Assembly: GCA_965198025.1 (NCBI GenBank)
Contig: OZ240237.1
Coordinates: 930,001 to 994,000 of the forward strand
Direction: 5' to 3'
DNA length: 64,000 nucleotides
Source: CAYWWM01 sp965198025
Lineage (GTDB): Bacteria > Acidobacteriota > Terriglobia > 2-12-FULL-54-10
Shown: piece by piece, positions 9,288 to 17,856 of the stretch
Position numbering within the stretch: the first letter of the stretch is position 1
Layout: the number at the start of each line of letters is the position of its first letter
The notes under the pieces: generated by a model
The model's database searches: none
Told to the model about the DNA's origin: nothing
The model's input: only the letters and a program-made list of their open reading frames with translations
Position numbers and translations under genes: made by a program

Positions 9288-10433
9288 CTACTGCCCGCCA
9301 GCCGCCGCCAGCTCCACCTCAAAATCGCGCTCGCTGGCCCAGAAGAGCCGCTTGCGACGCACCTGGACTTGCACGCGGTCACCCGGACGTTTCTTCCATA
9401 GCGCCAGGCGCGCGTCGCCGATGGTGCTGACGGGCTGCCCGTCGAGCTGCAGCAAGACATCTCCCTCTTTGAGCCCCGCCTGCCCTGCGGCGCTTCCTGG
9501 ATTCACTGACCGGATGCGGCATGTCCCGTCTTCTTCCTCCATGCGAATTCCGAGCACCCCGGCCGGCTGCAGTTCCTGCTTCTTGCTGAGAAGAAGATAG
9601 TCCGCCATGCCCGCCTCGATCTCTTGTCCGCTGCTGAGCACGATGGCGTGCGATGCCTGGGTTCGGCGCTGCAGGGCGGCGGGAATGCCGGAACCGAATG
9701 CCACGTGCCCGGAGCCGGCCAGGATCACCAGCCGGCGGCTGGCATCCGCATTCAGATACGCCGCGGCGCTTTCCGCCATGCCTTCATCCCGTAGCGTCTG
9801 CACCTCGATGAAACGGCCGAAGTCCGTAGACCCCGGGTGGGTTTCGAACACCGCCCGTAGGCGGCTCTCGTAGCCTTCGTCCGGGGGTTGGATCTCGCTT
9901 GGCAAGTACTCCCGCTGGTCTGCGCGCAGCCCGGCAACGCCGACGTCCGAGACGGCTGAAACCAGCGAGTCGGGAAGGTCGAGCGCGCGCACGGGAATGC
10001 GCTGCGCCCGCGCATAGCGAAAAATCGGCGCGTACAGACGGTAGTCGAAGCCCCAGCGTTCGTAGTATTCGGTAGCTCGCAGGAATTCGTCTTCTGAAAT
10101 TCGTCCGCCAACGTAGTCGTCTACCTGCGACTGGAACGGCTGTTGGAAATACTCGACGCCAATCGCTAACGCGGGGTTGAGTTCGTGCAGCCGCCGGATG
10201 ATTTCGAGCTGATTCAGGTGATGGTCGTACCGGTCGTGGATTTCCCCCACGAAAACCACGCGCTTGCTTGCGAGCTCCGTCGCCAGCCTGTCGAAGGGCA
10301 GGGAGCTCTGCAGATCGAGTGTTTCGAAGGAAGCCTGATCCTGAGCGGCAACACGCGCGGCCCCCAGGACGTTCCCCAGCAGCAAGACCCCCGGCAGCAA
10401 AACGAAGATGCATCCAATGGACCAGCGCCGCAT
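9288..10433 (-). CDS. ChaN-type heme/iron-regulated lipoprotein domain fused to PDZ
   Basis: A 381-residue exported protein. An N-terminal signal segment (residues 1-30, LLPGVLLLGNVLGAARVAAQ) is followed by a ChaN-like domain (about 45-270) with VVFVGEIHDRYDHHLNQLEI, AIGVEYFQQPFQ and the late LVILAGSGHVAFGSG. Next comes a C-terminal PDZ domain (about 285-370: GTCRIRSVNPGSAAGQAGL, KEGDVLLQLDGQPV). ChaN proteins are heme-binding or protease-like envelope proteins of uncertain reaction. The PDZ suggests binding of exposed peptide termini. No lipobox Cys is evident. The next gene upstream on the same strand is the asparaginase (61 bp away), so they may be co-transcribed. Confidence 0.85.
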   Translation of the reverse strand: MRRWSIGCIFVLLPGVLLLGNVLGAARVAAQDQASFETLDLQSSLPFDRLATELASKRVVFVGEIHDRYDHHLNQLEIIRRLHELNPALAIGVEYFQQPFQSQVDDYVGGRISEDEFLRATEYYERWGFDYRLYAPIFRYARAQRIPVRALDLPDSLVSAVSDVGVAGLRADQREYLPSEIQPPDEGYESRLRAVFETHPGSTDFGRFIEVQTLRDEGMAESAAAYLNADASRRLVILAGSGHVAFGSGIPAALQRRTQASHAIVLSSGQEIEAGMADYLLLSKKQELQPAGVLGIRMEEEDGTCRIRSVNPGSAAGQAGLKEGDVLLQLDGQPVSTIGDARLALWKKRPGDRVQVQVRRKRLFWASERDFEVELAAAGGQ

Positions 10434-10493
10434 CGCTCTCAGAGTATAGCAGAGCGAAACCGCAGTTCTTTTCGGGCGGCCCCGGAACTGCGG

Positions 10494-11549
10494 CTAATAC
10501 TCCATAAAGATCCCCTGAATCTCGTCTGGGTCCTTCGTCTTGGTGAGCGCGAGCATGAGCAGGATGCGCGCCTGTTGCGGGTTCAGGGAATCGCCGCTCA
10601 AGAACAGGGGCCAGCGTCTGCGGAAGGAATCGAACTCCAGTCGCCCGTCGCCTCCGCGGTTCGTGCGCACCACAATCACTCCCGCCCGGGCCACTTCCTC
10701 CAGGGCCGTGGTTTGCTTCGGGGCGTCGGAGCTGGTGGGATAGGAAGCCATCACGATCCCATCTGCCCTTCCTTCCTTTGCTGCGGCGTGCACCAGAACC
10801 CCGTCGGCATCCATGTAGCTGTAAATCACGTAGACCTTGGGAAGAGAGTCGAGCTGCGAGACGTCGAATTCCGACTGGCTCTTGTACTTCCGCAGCGACC
10901 GCCGGTAGAACACAATATCGCCGTCCACGTAACCCAGCAGGCCGAGGTCGCGCGACTGATAATTGTCCATGAAGGTATCCACTTTGGCGACGCCCCGGGC
11001 GGCATTGATCTTGCCGTTCAGGACGACCATCGCCTCCTGTCCCTGTGCCTGCGGTGAAGCCGCCACGCGAATGGCGTCCAGCAGATTCATCGGGGAATCC
11101 GAGCTGAGAGAGGTGTAGAGGCGGTTGGCCGCCGTGAGAACCACCGGCTTCTCGCTGTGGACGGTCAGGCTCAGGAAGTAAGCCAGTTCTTCCACCCCGT
11201 TCGAGCCGATCGAGACCACTACACCCGCGATTTCCGGGTCCTCGCGAAAAATCGCATTCACGCGCTGGGCTACCGCCAGAAAATCCTCCATCGTCAGGTT
11301 TTGCCCGGCCTTTCGGAACAGCTCCTCTACCTCGACTGTAGCAACCCCCTCGACGTGCTGCCGAATGTCCCCCAGCACCGTGTCCGGGTTGACGTAGTAG
11401 TCCGGCCTCTCCGCGGTTGCCGGAACGTGCGCGATGGTTCCTCCCGTCCCGATCAGTTTCACGCGCGGCAGTTCCCGGTTCTGCTGCGCCAACAGAGTTC
11501 CCAGCGGTAGACCAAGAAAAAGCAAAGCAAGGATAGGATTGAACTGCAT
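10494..11549 (-). CDS. Periplasmic L-asparaginase-like protein (type II)
   Basis: A 351-residue protein starting at ATG 11549, with GGAGGA seven bases upstream. The signal peptide is MQFNPILALLFLGLPLGTLLA. The N-terminal domain has the first catalytic motif GTGGTIAH. The second motif, normally HGTDT, reads SIGSNGVEE (around residues 113-121): Ser for Thr, Asn for Asp, Gly for Thr. The Lys after NAARGVAK is kept, as are SPMNLLDAIRVAAS and DLGLLGYVDGD. Asparaginases hydrolyse Asn (or Gln) to the acid plus ammonia. The altered second motif could mean changed specificity or loss of activity. The frame stays open to 11828, but only 11549 has a good ribosome site. Confidence 0.85.
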   Translation of the reverse strand: MQFNPILALLFLGLPLGTLLAQQNRELPRVKLIGTGGTIAHVPATAERPDYYVNPDTVLGDIRQHVEGVATVEVEELFRKAGQNLTMEDFLAVAQRVNAIFREDPEIAGVVVSIGSNGVEELAYFLSLTVHSEKPVVLTAANRLYTSLSSDSPMNLLDAIRVAASPQAQGQEAMVVLNGKINAARGVAKVDTFMDNYQSRDLGLLGYVDGDIVFYRRSLRKYKSQSEFDVSQLDSLPKVYVIYSYMDADGVLVHAAAKEGRADGIVMASYPTSSDAPKQTTALEEVARAGVIVVRTNRGGDGRLEFDSFRRRWPLFLSGDSLNPQQARILLMLALTKTKDPDEIQGIFMEY

Positions 11550-11764
11550 CGAGGTCCTCCAATCTCTACTGTCTGTAAAGTTCGTAGCTAGCTTATCGGA
11601 AGCATGAGCGGTGTAGCAAGAACTCAATGCGAACCCGGAAACTGGCAACCCACGATCGATTGCATGCAATGCGCTTGTCACCCGGCTCGCCCCGGCTCGC
11701 TTGAGATTGAGGAGTTGGGGTATGCTGGATGGCCGATTCGAAATCACGGAATGAGGATAAGAGA

Positions 11765-12268
11765 ATGGCGTTGAATCAAATGATATTGCTGGAGTTGGCG
11801 CACGAGATGGCTGGCACCCGGAAGACACTCGAGCGGGTGCCGGATGACAAGCTGGCGTGGAAACCCCACGCCAAATCGTTCTCGATGGGGGACCTAGCGA
11901 CGCATCTGGCAGAGATGCCCACCTGGGCCAGTGTGACGCTCGAACAGGATTCCTTCGACGTCAACCCGCCGGGCGGTTCCACCTACCAACGCCCGAGTCT
12001 GGGCTCCCGGAAGGAGATCCTGGATTTCTTTGACAAGAACCTGGCGGCGGCGAAGGAGACGTTGCAACGGGCGACCGACGAACAGCTCATGAAGCCTTGG
12101 TCGCTGCTGAACGGTGGCAAGGTGACCATGACTATACCCCGCATCGCCGTCTTCCGCAGCTTCATCATGAACCACAATATCCACCACCGGGCGCAGCTCT
12201 GCGTCTACTTGCGGCTGAATGACGTTCCCGTGCCGGCGCTCTACGGGCCGTCGGCGGATGAGCAGTAA
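11765..12268 (+). CDS. DinB-family protein
   Basis: A 167-residue four-helix DinB/YfiT-type protein. Helix 1 contains LLELAHEMAGTRKTLERVP, followed by KSFSMGDLATHLAEMPTW and the late metal-binding block FIMNHNIHHRAQL. The first His (ATHL) and the HxxxHH-like pair give the three-His metal site of the superfamily, whose members include thiol-dependent transferases with mostly unknown substrates. ATG 11765 is preferred over the in-frame 11729 because GAGGATAAGAGA precedes it. The next gene, a carboxymuconolactone-decarboxylase-like protein, is 45 bp downstream and probably in the same transcript. Confidence 0.85.
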   Translation: MALNQMILLELAHEMAGTRKTLERVPDDKLAWKPHAKSFSMGDLATHLAEMPTWASVTLEQDSFDVNPPGGSTYQRPSLGSRKEILDFFDKNLAAAKETLQRATDEQLMKPWSLLNGGKVTMTIPRIAVFRSFIMNHNIHHRAQLCVYLRLNDVPVPALYGPSADEQ

Positions 12269-12313
12269 AGCTTCGGCCCGTAGGGAGAAGTTCCAAACAA
12301 CAAGGAGGCTGGG

Positions 12314-12628
12314 ATGGCACTAGCGACCGATGGTTTGAAGGATGTTGTGCCGCAATTGGCGGAGATGACGACGAATCTGCTGTTCGGCCAGATCTGGGAG
12401 CGCCCCGGGCTCTCGAAGCGTGACCGCAGCCTGATCACGTTGGCCGCGCTGACGGCACTCTACCGCACCGAGCAACTCCGCAGCCACGTACGGCGCGCGC
12501 TCGACAACGGGGTCACGAAGGACGAGATCGGCGAGATCATCACGCACATGGCCTTCTACGGCGGCTGGCCCACGGCGGTCAACGCCGCCCAAGTGGCTAA
12601 GGAAGTGTATGCGGAGAGAAAGATCTGA
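12314..12628 (+). CDS. Carboxymuconolactone decarboxylase family protein
   Basis: A 104-residue all-helical protein. Diagnostic segments are LSKRDRSLITLAALTAL, a substitution-bearing active-site helix (RTEQLRSHVRRALDNGVTK) and EIGEIITHMAFYGGWPTAVN. The family includes 4-carboxymuconolactone decarboxylase and AhpD-like reductases. This copy has no CxxC, so it is closer to the decarboxylase or uncharacterised branch. An AAGGAGG ribosome site precedes the ATG. Pairing with DinB suggests a small metabolic or detoxification unit, but the substrate is unknown. Confidence 0.85.
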   Translation: MALATDGLKDVVPQLAEMTTNLLFGQIWERPGLSKRDRSLITLAALTALYRTEQLRSHVRRALDNGVTKDEIGEIITHMAFYGGWPTAVNAAQVAKEVYAERKI

Positions 12629-12886
12629 GGGAGGGAACCCTCTGGAACTTGCGGGTACTGAGTAAGCCGGTTTCGGAAATTCCACTCTGGGAAATTGTAG
12701 AGTCAGCGGAATTGCACGCGGGCAAATCAGAGCCGCGACCGTAAGGGAGCGGTCAGGAAAGCTAGGTCGTCCAGGGATTGCTTGTGATCTGACACAAAAT
12801 CCAGTCGCCACGTCCCCCATCCGCAAGCACCACGGCAGGCCGCAGCTTTACCTGGGATAAATCAGAAAAAGGAAAGGGGACTGGAA

Positions 12887-13105
12887 CTACGGCGCCGCCT
12901 GCAGGTGTGACCACGCCGCGTCCTCCTCGGGCCTGTTCCAGTCTTCTGCAAGTGCTCTTTCGCTGAGTAGTGCAGTTTCGGCAACGGGGGGTCCCGGTTC
13001 TTCCAAAATCATCACTAGCGCGCGCCGCGATCCTGGCATCTGAACGGTCTGCAACAAACGAACATTCCCGTGTTCATCGATCACGGCCTCAACCGTTCTG
13101 ATCAT
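12887..13105 (-). CDS. Small antitoxin-like protein, no toxin partner seen
   Basis: A 72-residue protein (MIRTVEAVIDEHGNVRLL then LVMILEEPGPP and a C-terminal ERALAEDWNRPEEDAAWSHL). The beta-rich N-terminus with DEHGNVRLLQ and the acidic helical tail SERALAEDWNRPEED are what solitary DUF2281-type or AbrB-like antitoxins look like. AGGAG lies seven bases before ATG 13105. In most genomes the partner is a PIN toxin encoded immediately downstream. Here 250 bp without a gene follow, so it is an orphan or the toxin is lost. Family call is moderate. Confidence 0.6.
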   Translation of the reverse strand: MIRTVEAVIDEHGNVRLLQTVQMPGSRRALVMILEEPGPPVAETALLSERALAEDWNRPEEDAAWSHLQAAP

Positions 13106-13283
13106 GGTGAGCTCCTGCATTCATTCTACACGATCTCATTTCCCGGCAGGGACGTACGTCTCCGCTTCGGATTTGGGCATGATTTTCTCACGCGCCGGAG
13201 GTATGATTTGAGGAGCGTGTCCTCCCGTGCAGCAACATCCCTCGGGCGGATCGGCCCAAACGGCGTGCAAGGAGAAACGGATC

Positions 13284-14855
13284 ATGCAAACAAAACCGGT
13301 GAGAAGTTGGCAGATGGTTCTGACCGCAGGAGTCCTCCTGTCGGTCGCGACGGTGGCGGCACAAGCGCAGGAGATCGCGTTGCCGGCCGGATTGGATCAG
13401 ATCCCGAGTATCTCCTCCAGGGAGATCATGGAGCGGCCGGTGACCATCGATCCCGGCGCCGGGCGGATGCACCAGCAGGTCAGCACGGACTCCTCCGAAG
13501 CGCAGGCCTTTTACGACCAGGGCATTGCCTACCTGCACTCCTACGTTTGGGTCGAGGCGGCACGGTCGTTCCATGTAGCGCTGCGTCACGATCCCGATTT
13601 GGCCATGGCCGAGCTCGGCCTGGCGAAAGCCTATTTCAACTCGGAAGCGATGGTGGATGCCTTCGATCATATGACGAAGGCTGCCCTGCTCGCCGCGCAA
13701 GGCAACGTCACGCCCAAGGAAGCCAAATGGATTGAAATCGCGCAGAAACAGTGGGAGGCCATCTTTGCCGCCCCGCAGGAACGTAGTGCCAAACTCGAAG
13801 AGTATAGAGGAGCCGTGGACGAGCTGATTCGGATGGACCCGGACGACGCCCACGCCTGGGTGCTGCGCGGCAATGCCGCCGAAGCCCGGCCGACCGGACG
13901 GGGGCAGGGAGGCCGTATTCCCTCCATCGCAAATTACGAAGCCGCTCTCTACCGCGACCCCAACCACTGGGGAGCGAATCATTACCTGGTCCATGCCTAT
14001 GAAGGACTTGCCTTGTATGAGAAGTCCGCCGAGAACGGGGCCAAATATGCCGCCGCTGTTTCCGGCGTTCCGCATGCCCAGCACATGTACGCTCACGTTC
14101 TGCCGCGTTTGGGCAAGTGGTCGGAAGCGCTGTCCCAGCTGGGCAGAGCGGACGATCTGCAGCGCGAGTACTTTGCCCGCGGCATCCCTCCGGTCGAGGA
14201 ATGGCACCACGGGCACAATATCCATTTGATGGGGTCCGTGCAGTTGCGCCTCGGAAACGAAGAGGAAGCGCAGCGCTTGCTGCGGGAAGCCTTCTACCTG
14301 GAAGTCCGCGCCCTGCGTGACGGGCGCTTCACCGATCCCTGGCTGGAGTACCTGCTGCTCCGGGAGCGGAATGAAGAAGCGTTGCAGGCGGCCCGCGAGG
14401 CCCAGCAGCGGCCCTTGGCTCTGGCTCGCTTCATCGGTTCGGCGCGCGCCGCCGAAGCGTTGCTGGCGCTCGGACGCATGGACGAAGCACGCCGGGAATT
14501 GGAGCAGGCCAAGATGTATCTGGAGGTGTTTCGAAACGACATCGCCAATCACCCCATCTATGCCACCCAGCCTGCGAGATGGGAACGGTCGCTGCTCGTA
14601 CCGCTCGAAGCTCAATTTGCGCTGCTGGGATCGAACCCCGAGGAAGGCGAAGCAGCCTTGCTCATGCATGCGGACGGCTATTTGGGCACCACGGGTTTTG
14701 ACGGTTGGGTCACCGGACTCTTCCGCCTGGAGCATCTGGCCGGCGTAGCCCAGCGGGCCGGGCGCCTGGAGCTGGCCCGCGAGCTGCTCGACCGTATCCA
14801 GCAGATCGACCCGGACTACGTCCCGAGGTTGAACCTAGCCGCCGCCGCACGGTAG
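13284..14855 (+). CDS. Secreted tetratricopeptide-repeat protein
   Basis: A 523-residue exported protein: signal peptide MQTKPVRSWQMVLTAGVLLSVATVAAQAQ, then helical repeats. TPR-like pairs are visible at EAQAFYDQGIAYLHSYVWVE, ARSFHVALRHDPDLAMAELG, ANYEAALYRDPNHWGANHYL and LLALGRMDEARRELEQA. A His-rich segment, EEWHHGHNIHLMGSV, could bind metal or heme. Relatives are common as periplasmic TPR proteins beside cytochromes. AAGGAG is eight bases before ATG 13284. The frame is open from 13227, but that start lacks a ribosome site. It is monocistronic with a hairpin terminator candidate 150 bp downstream. Partner unknown. Confidence 0.8.
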   Translation: MQTKPVRSWQMVLTAGVLLSVATVAAQAQEIALPAGLDQIPSISSREIMERPVTIDPGAGRMHQQVSTDSSEAQAFYDQGIAYLHSYVWVEAARSFHVALRHDPDLAMAELGLAKAYFNSEAMVDAFDHMTKAALLAAQGNVTPKEAKWIEIAQKQWEAIFAAPQERSAKLEEYRGAVDELIRMDPDDAHAWVLRGNAAEARPTGRGQGGRIPSIANYEAALYRDPNHWGANHYLVHAYEGLALYEKSAENGAKYAAAVSGVPHAQHMYAHVLPRLGKWSEALSQLGRADDLQREYFARGIPPVEEWHHGHNIHLMGSVQLRLGNEEEAQRLLREAFYLEVRALRDGRFTDPWLEYLLLRERNEEALQAAREAQQRPLALARFIGSARAAEALLALGRMDEARRELEQAKMYLEVFRNDIANHPIYATQPARWERSLLVPLEAQFALLGSNPEEGEAALLMHADGYLGTTGFDGWVTGLFRLEHLAGVAQRAGRLELARELLDRIQQIDPDYVPRLNLAAAAR

Positions 14856-14859
14856 GCAG

Positions 14860-15105
14860 CGACAGGCATGGCCTTTGCATTCCAGCAGAGAGCGCAACAT
14901 TCCCAGCCTGCCGTGTCATCCCGAGGACACGAAACGACATATTGATGTCGTTTCGGACGAGGGATCTGCTCTTCGCCTGAATCCGAGCCGCGCGCGCAAG
15001 GGTAGCCACGGCACGGTTTCTGTGCCGTGGGTTTTTGCGTTTCTTTTGTTAGCGACAGCCTCCGGCCTGTCCCCATAGAGCACAGCCCGCTAGGGCCTGT
15101 CGGCG
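14860..15105. repeat. Cluster of intergenic repeats with REP-like hairpins
   Basis: Two repeat types are joined here. One starts GTGTCATCCCGAG and runs to GGGATCTGCTCTTCGCCTG and AATCCGAGCCGCG. It recurs at 51015-51095, and a fragment (AGAGCCGCGACCG) sits at 12731. The other is the REP-like GACAGCCTCCGGCCTGTCC type at 15053-15073. An internal hairpin, ACGAAACGACAT/ATGTCGTTTCG, lies around 14931-14955. No coding potential. Confidence 0.65.
15006..15036 (+). terminator. Candidate intrinsic terminator after the TPR gene
   Basis: CCACGGCAC and GTGCCGTGG form a 9-bp GC-rich stem (15006-15014 with 15022-15030) around a short T-rich loop, followed by GTTTTTG. The geometry suits a rho-independent terminator on the + strand, about 150 bp after the TPR gene stop. 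Confidence 0.55.
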
Positions 15106-15335
15106 CGGACGGGGTTGTGCTCCACATACGCCGCAATGTGGGAAAACGATTCCTCACTCCGAACCCAATGGTCGTACGATTCTTGCTGCCATAACCGCTG
15201 CCCGGTCCGCCCCAGGATTTTGTTAGCTTGCCGGGCAGTGAACCCTTTCAGAACCCTTGTGATCCGTTCCGGGGGCACGCCGGGCATCACCACATCTAGG
15301 TGAAACGCTCTAGCCGCGATTTGATGGGCCTGCAA
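15090..15335 (-). pseudogene. RAYT (REP-associated Y1 transposase) C-terminal remnant
   Basis: Eighty codons that end VEHNPVRADRP. The blocks KGFTARQANKILGRTGQRLW, QQESYDHWVRSEESF and IAAYVEHNPVRA are typical of the C-terminal half of REP-associated tyrosine transposases (IS200/IS605-like Y1 superfamily). The N-terminal half, with the HUH motif and most of the MPNHVH region, is missing or degraded (HLDVVMPGV may be its tail). RAYTs are normally single-copy genes flanked by the REP hairpins they mobilise, and a REP-like repeat overlaps this gene's 3' end. It is probably the relic of the enzyme that spread the hairpin repeats in this genome. Confidence 0.8.
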
Positions 15336-15468
15336 ACAACCGGAAACTCACCCTGAAACTGACAAAAAATCGGCATGGTCATTCCAGCCCTGATTTGTTC
15401 AGGTTCTTGGCCGTCTGGCAGAGGCAGCCTTAAGAAGCGATCGACACCTGGAAATGGACTCCTTGCCC

Positions 15469-17814
15469 TCAGAAGCGGATCGTGTACTGAAATTTCGTGG
15501 ATATCTTGCGGTCTTGCGCGGTGAAGTTGTATCCGCCCTCGGCCTCTTGAATCCAGCCCTGGTTGAAGACCAAGAAGAGGTCATTCCCAGGCTGCAGGAT
15601 CCACCGTACACGGCTCTGCCAACCCAGGTTTTGAGACCGGTTGTCGTACTGAATCAGATTGGAAAAGGTAAGGAAGGGCGATGCGGCATAGTTCACCCGC
15701 GAGGTGAAAATCCGGGTGGCAAAATTGCCTTGCGGCAGCCGGGCAAACGTCTGGTTGGTATTGAAACTGATGATGAACCGGGGCGGGATCTTGTAACTCA
15801 GCGACGTCTGGACTTCCTTGGCGTGCCCCGACCAAAACTGGCCGGCCCCCACGGTTAAGCCCGCTTGCAACCTGCGCTTTGAGGCAGTCAGAAAGAAGCT
15901 GCGAAAGCGCGTGGCCTGGTATTCTCCCGCAGGGAGAACGACACCGGGAAAAATCTCGAACGGGGCAAACAGGCGCTCGTAGTAAATGCGCGGTTCAAGA
16001 AGCGCGTGGAAGGAATCACCGGATTTGAAGTGCCAGTCCCATAAAGTCGCGTGAAGATCCCAGCTTTCGACCTGTCCGTTGTCGAGTCGCGTGAAACGGG
16101 TGTAGTACAGGTCGTGAAACATCTGTTGCAGGCCCAGAAAGTTTCTCGGGCGGGGATTGAAGCTGCCGCCAATCCGCAGCAGCCGTACATTCCTCCGCTG
16201 CACGAAACCGAGTGCCGGCTCAAAATTCTCTTGAATATCGCGCCAGATAAATTGCGCACCATATTTGTCGTTGGGATACTCTGCCGAAATGCCATAAGAC
16301 CAATCCCGATCGGTAGCGCCATCGTTCATGCTGCGGATACTGTACGCGTTGAGCACCAAATTCCGCGACCCGCCCAGAAAACGGGAGGTCGCCAAGCGTG
16401 CGTCTGCACCGTACGTTCTGCTGGAAGTGGATAGAGCCTGATGGCCCTCCGTGTAGATCGCGCCGATATAGGATTGTTGCAGGAAGTTTTGTTTGACGCG
16501 TCCCACCAAGAAGTTCTTTCCCGGCACGATGGGCAAGTCGCGCGTCCGAACGTCCAGCACGCCAATGTCGGTTCGGCCGATCTTGCCTGTCAGTTTCAGT
16601 CCAAAATCGATCGGCACCTCCTGCCCGGAAAGCAGCCCGATCTGACGGCTGAAGAACGGTCTGATGTCCGCTCCGGTCCGGGGAACGCCGGCAGGTGGAT
16701 TCACCCCTGTGCTGGCAAAGCTGAAGACTCCGGCATCTTCCAGAAAAAACGACCGCTTCTCCGGAAAGAACAGAGAAAAACGCGTCAAGTTGATCTGCCG
16801 CGCATCCACTTCCGTTTCGCCAAAGTCCGTGTTCACGGTCGCCGACAGTTTCAAACTGGGGGTGAAGTTGTAAAACAGATCCAGCCCCGGCTTGCCGGTG
16901 ACCACATTGTTCCCGGTCGCGCCGGTCTGCAGCCAGCGGCCCCCGACGAATGGTCGGACGTCAAGACCGATGCCCTGTGTGAGGCCTTCCAGATTGGTGA
17001 TTTCCCCCGCTTCGGAAACCTGGAGGAACTGTGTATCCAGACGCGCCCCCGACCAGCGATCTTCCTCTAGCTTTCGCTGTATGTGCCGAGCAATGTTGAA
17101 TCCCCAGGTCGTCCGGACGGACGGAAAGCTCAAGCTCTTGAATGGAATGGCAAACTCCGCACTCCACCCCTCTTCCGTACGCCTGGTACGCACCGTCCAG
17201 ATAGCATCCCAGTCATTATTCGACTGACCATTCGCAAACACCAAGCCGTCCACCAGCGCGCCCGCTGGATTGGTAGCGAAATAGAAGGCGTTGCGCTGGT
17301 CGCGATACGTGTCTAACACAATCAAAATCCGGTCGTCGGAGCCTAGATTTGCGTCGCGAGCCATCTGTGTGCCGATGACCCTGTTCGGCTCCGCGTCGTA
17401 ACATATCACCCCGATGTACAGGTTATCGGCATCATAGAGCAGTGTGACTTCTGTTCTTTCGGTAGGCTCCTCCCCGGGCCGAGGGTCTGTCTGAGTCAAC
17501 TCGATCGTCGGCGCCGCGTCCCATGCCGCTTCCTCGAGCAATCCATCGACGGTAATTCCCGATGTAATCCTTGTTACAACAGTGGACTTGGTTGACTCAG
17601 TTGCCATGATCTGCGGTGGAATGGCGGCGTACAGAAGTGGCGTAAACAGGCATGCCCACACCCAAACTGCCGCCGGGAGAAAAATACGGCGCAACGAACT
17701 CCAGGAGTCACGACTTCGCCTCCTGGCTGAAGCCACAGCAAAACCTCGCAAGCAGGTCTGCTCCGCGTCGGCTTTAGCCTGCTGGCAATTAGCCAGCATT
17801 TCACTAACCTTCAT
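15469..17814 (-). CDS. CBM9-like/DUF5916 outer-membrane protein
   Basis: A protein of about 780 residues. A carbohydrate-binding-module-9-like domain comes first: ITVDGLLEEAAWDAAP, VTLLYDADNLYIGVICYD, GWSAEFAIPFKSLSFP. It is followed by a long DUF5916 beta-barrel (PGLDLFYNFTPSLKLSATVN, NLTRFSLFFPEKRSFFLED) ending in QYTIRF with a C-terminal Phe, as outer-membrane proteins do. The true start is uncertain. The frame is open from 17856. ATG 17814 gives an overlong N-region before the hydrophobic signal FLPAAVWVWACLFTPLLYAA. A TTG at 17694, with GGAG close upstream, would begin exactly at that signal peptide. Function in the family is unknown, possibly glycan or peptide uptake. Confidence 0.8.
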   Translation of the reverse strand: MKVSEMLANCQQAKADAEQTCLRGFAVASARRRSRDSWSSLRRIFLPAAVWVWACLFTPLLYAAIPPQIMATESTKSTVVTRITSGITVDGLLEEAAWDAAPTIELTQTDPRPGEEPTERTEVTLLYDADNLYIGVICYDAEPNRVIGTQMARDANLGSDDRILIVLDTYRDQRNAFYFATNPAGALVDGLVFANGQSNNDWDAIWTVRTRRTEEGWSAEFAIPFKSLSFPSVRTTWGFNIARHIQRKLEEDRWSGARLDTQFLQVSEAGEITNLEGLTQGIGLDVRPFVGGRWLQTGATGNNVVTGKPGLDLFYNFTPSLKLSATVNTDFGETEVDARQINLTRFSLFFPEKRSFFLEDAGVFSFASTGVNPPAGVPRTGADIRPFFSRQIGLLSGQEVPIDFGLKLTGKIGRTDIGVLDVRTRDLPIVPGKNFLVGRVKQNFLQQSYIGAIYTEGHQALSTSSRTYGADARLATSRFLGGSRNLVLNAYSIRSMNDGATDRDWSYGISAEYPNDKYGAQFIWRDIQENFEPALGFVQRRNVRLLRIGGSFNPRPRNFLGLQQMFHDLYYTRFTRLDNGQVESWDLHATLWDWHFKSGDSFHALLEPRIYYERLFAPFEIFPGVVLPAGEYQATRFRSFFLTASKRRLQAGLTVGAGQFWSGHAKEVQTSLSYKIPPRFIISFNTNQTFARLPQGNFATRIFTSRVNYAASPFLTFSNLIQYDNRSQNLGWQSRVRWILQPGNDLFLVFNQGWIQEAEGGYNFTAQDRKISTKFQYTIRF

Positions 17815-17856
17815 ACTGCCGTCCATAAACCTGCATTCCCGAACAGTGAAGTGCAT

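Noticed and set aside
9784..11562. A 592-codon minus-strand frame across the ChaN and asparaginase genes
   Set aside because: It lies in another frame over two well-supported genes, is Arg/Gly-rich in the way GC-rich shadow frames are, and has no recognisable domain.
13188..14735. A 515-codon minus-strand frame opposite the TPR gene
   Set aside because: Antisense shadow of a clear signal-peptide TPR protein; no family match and no ribosome site.
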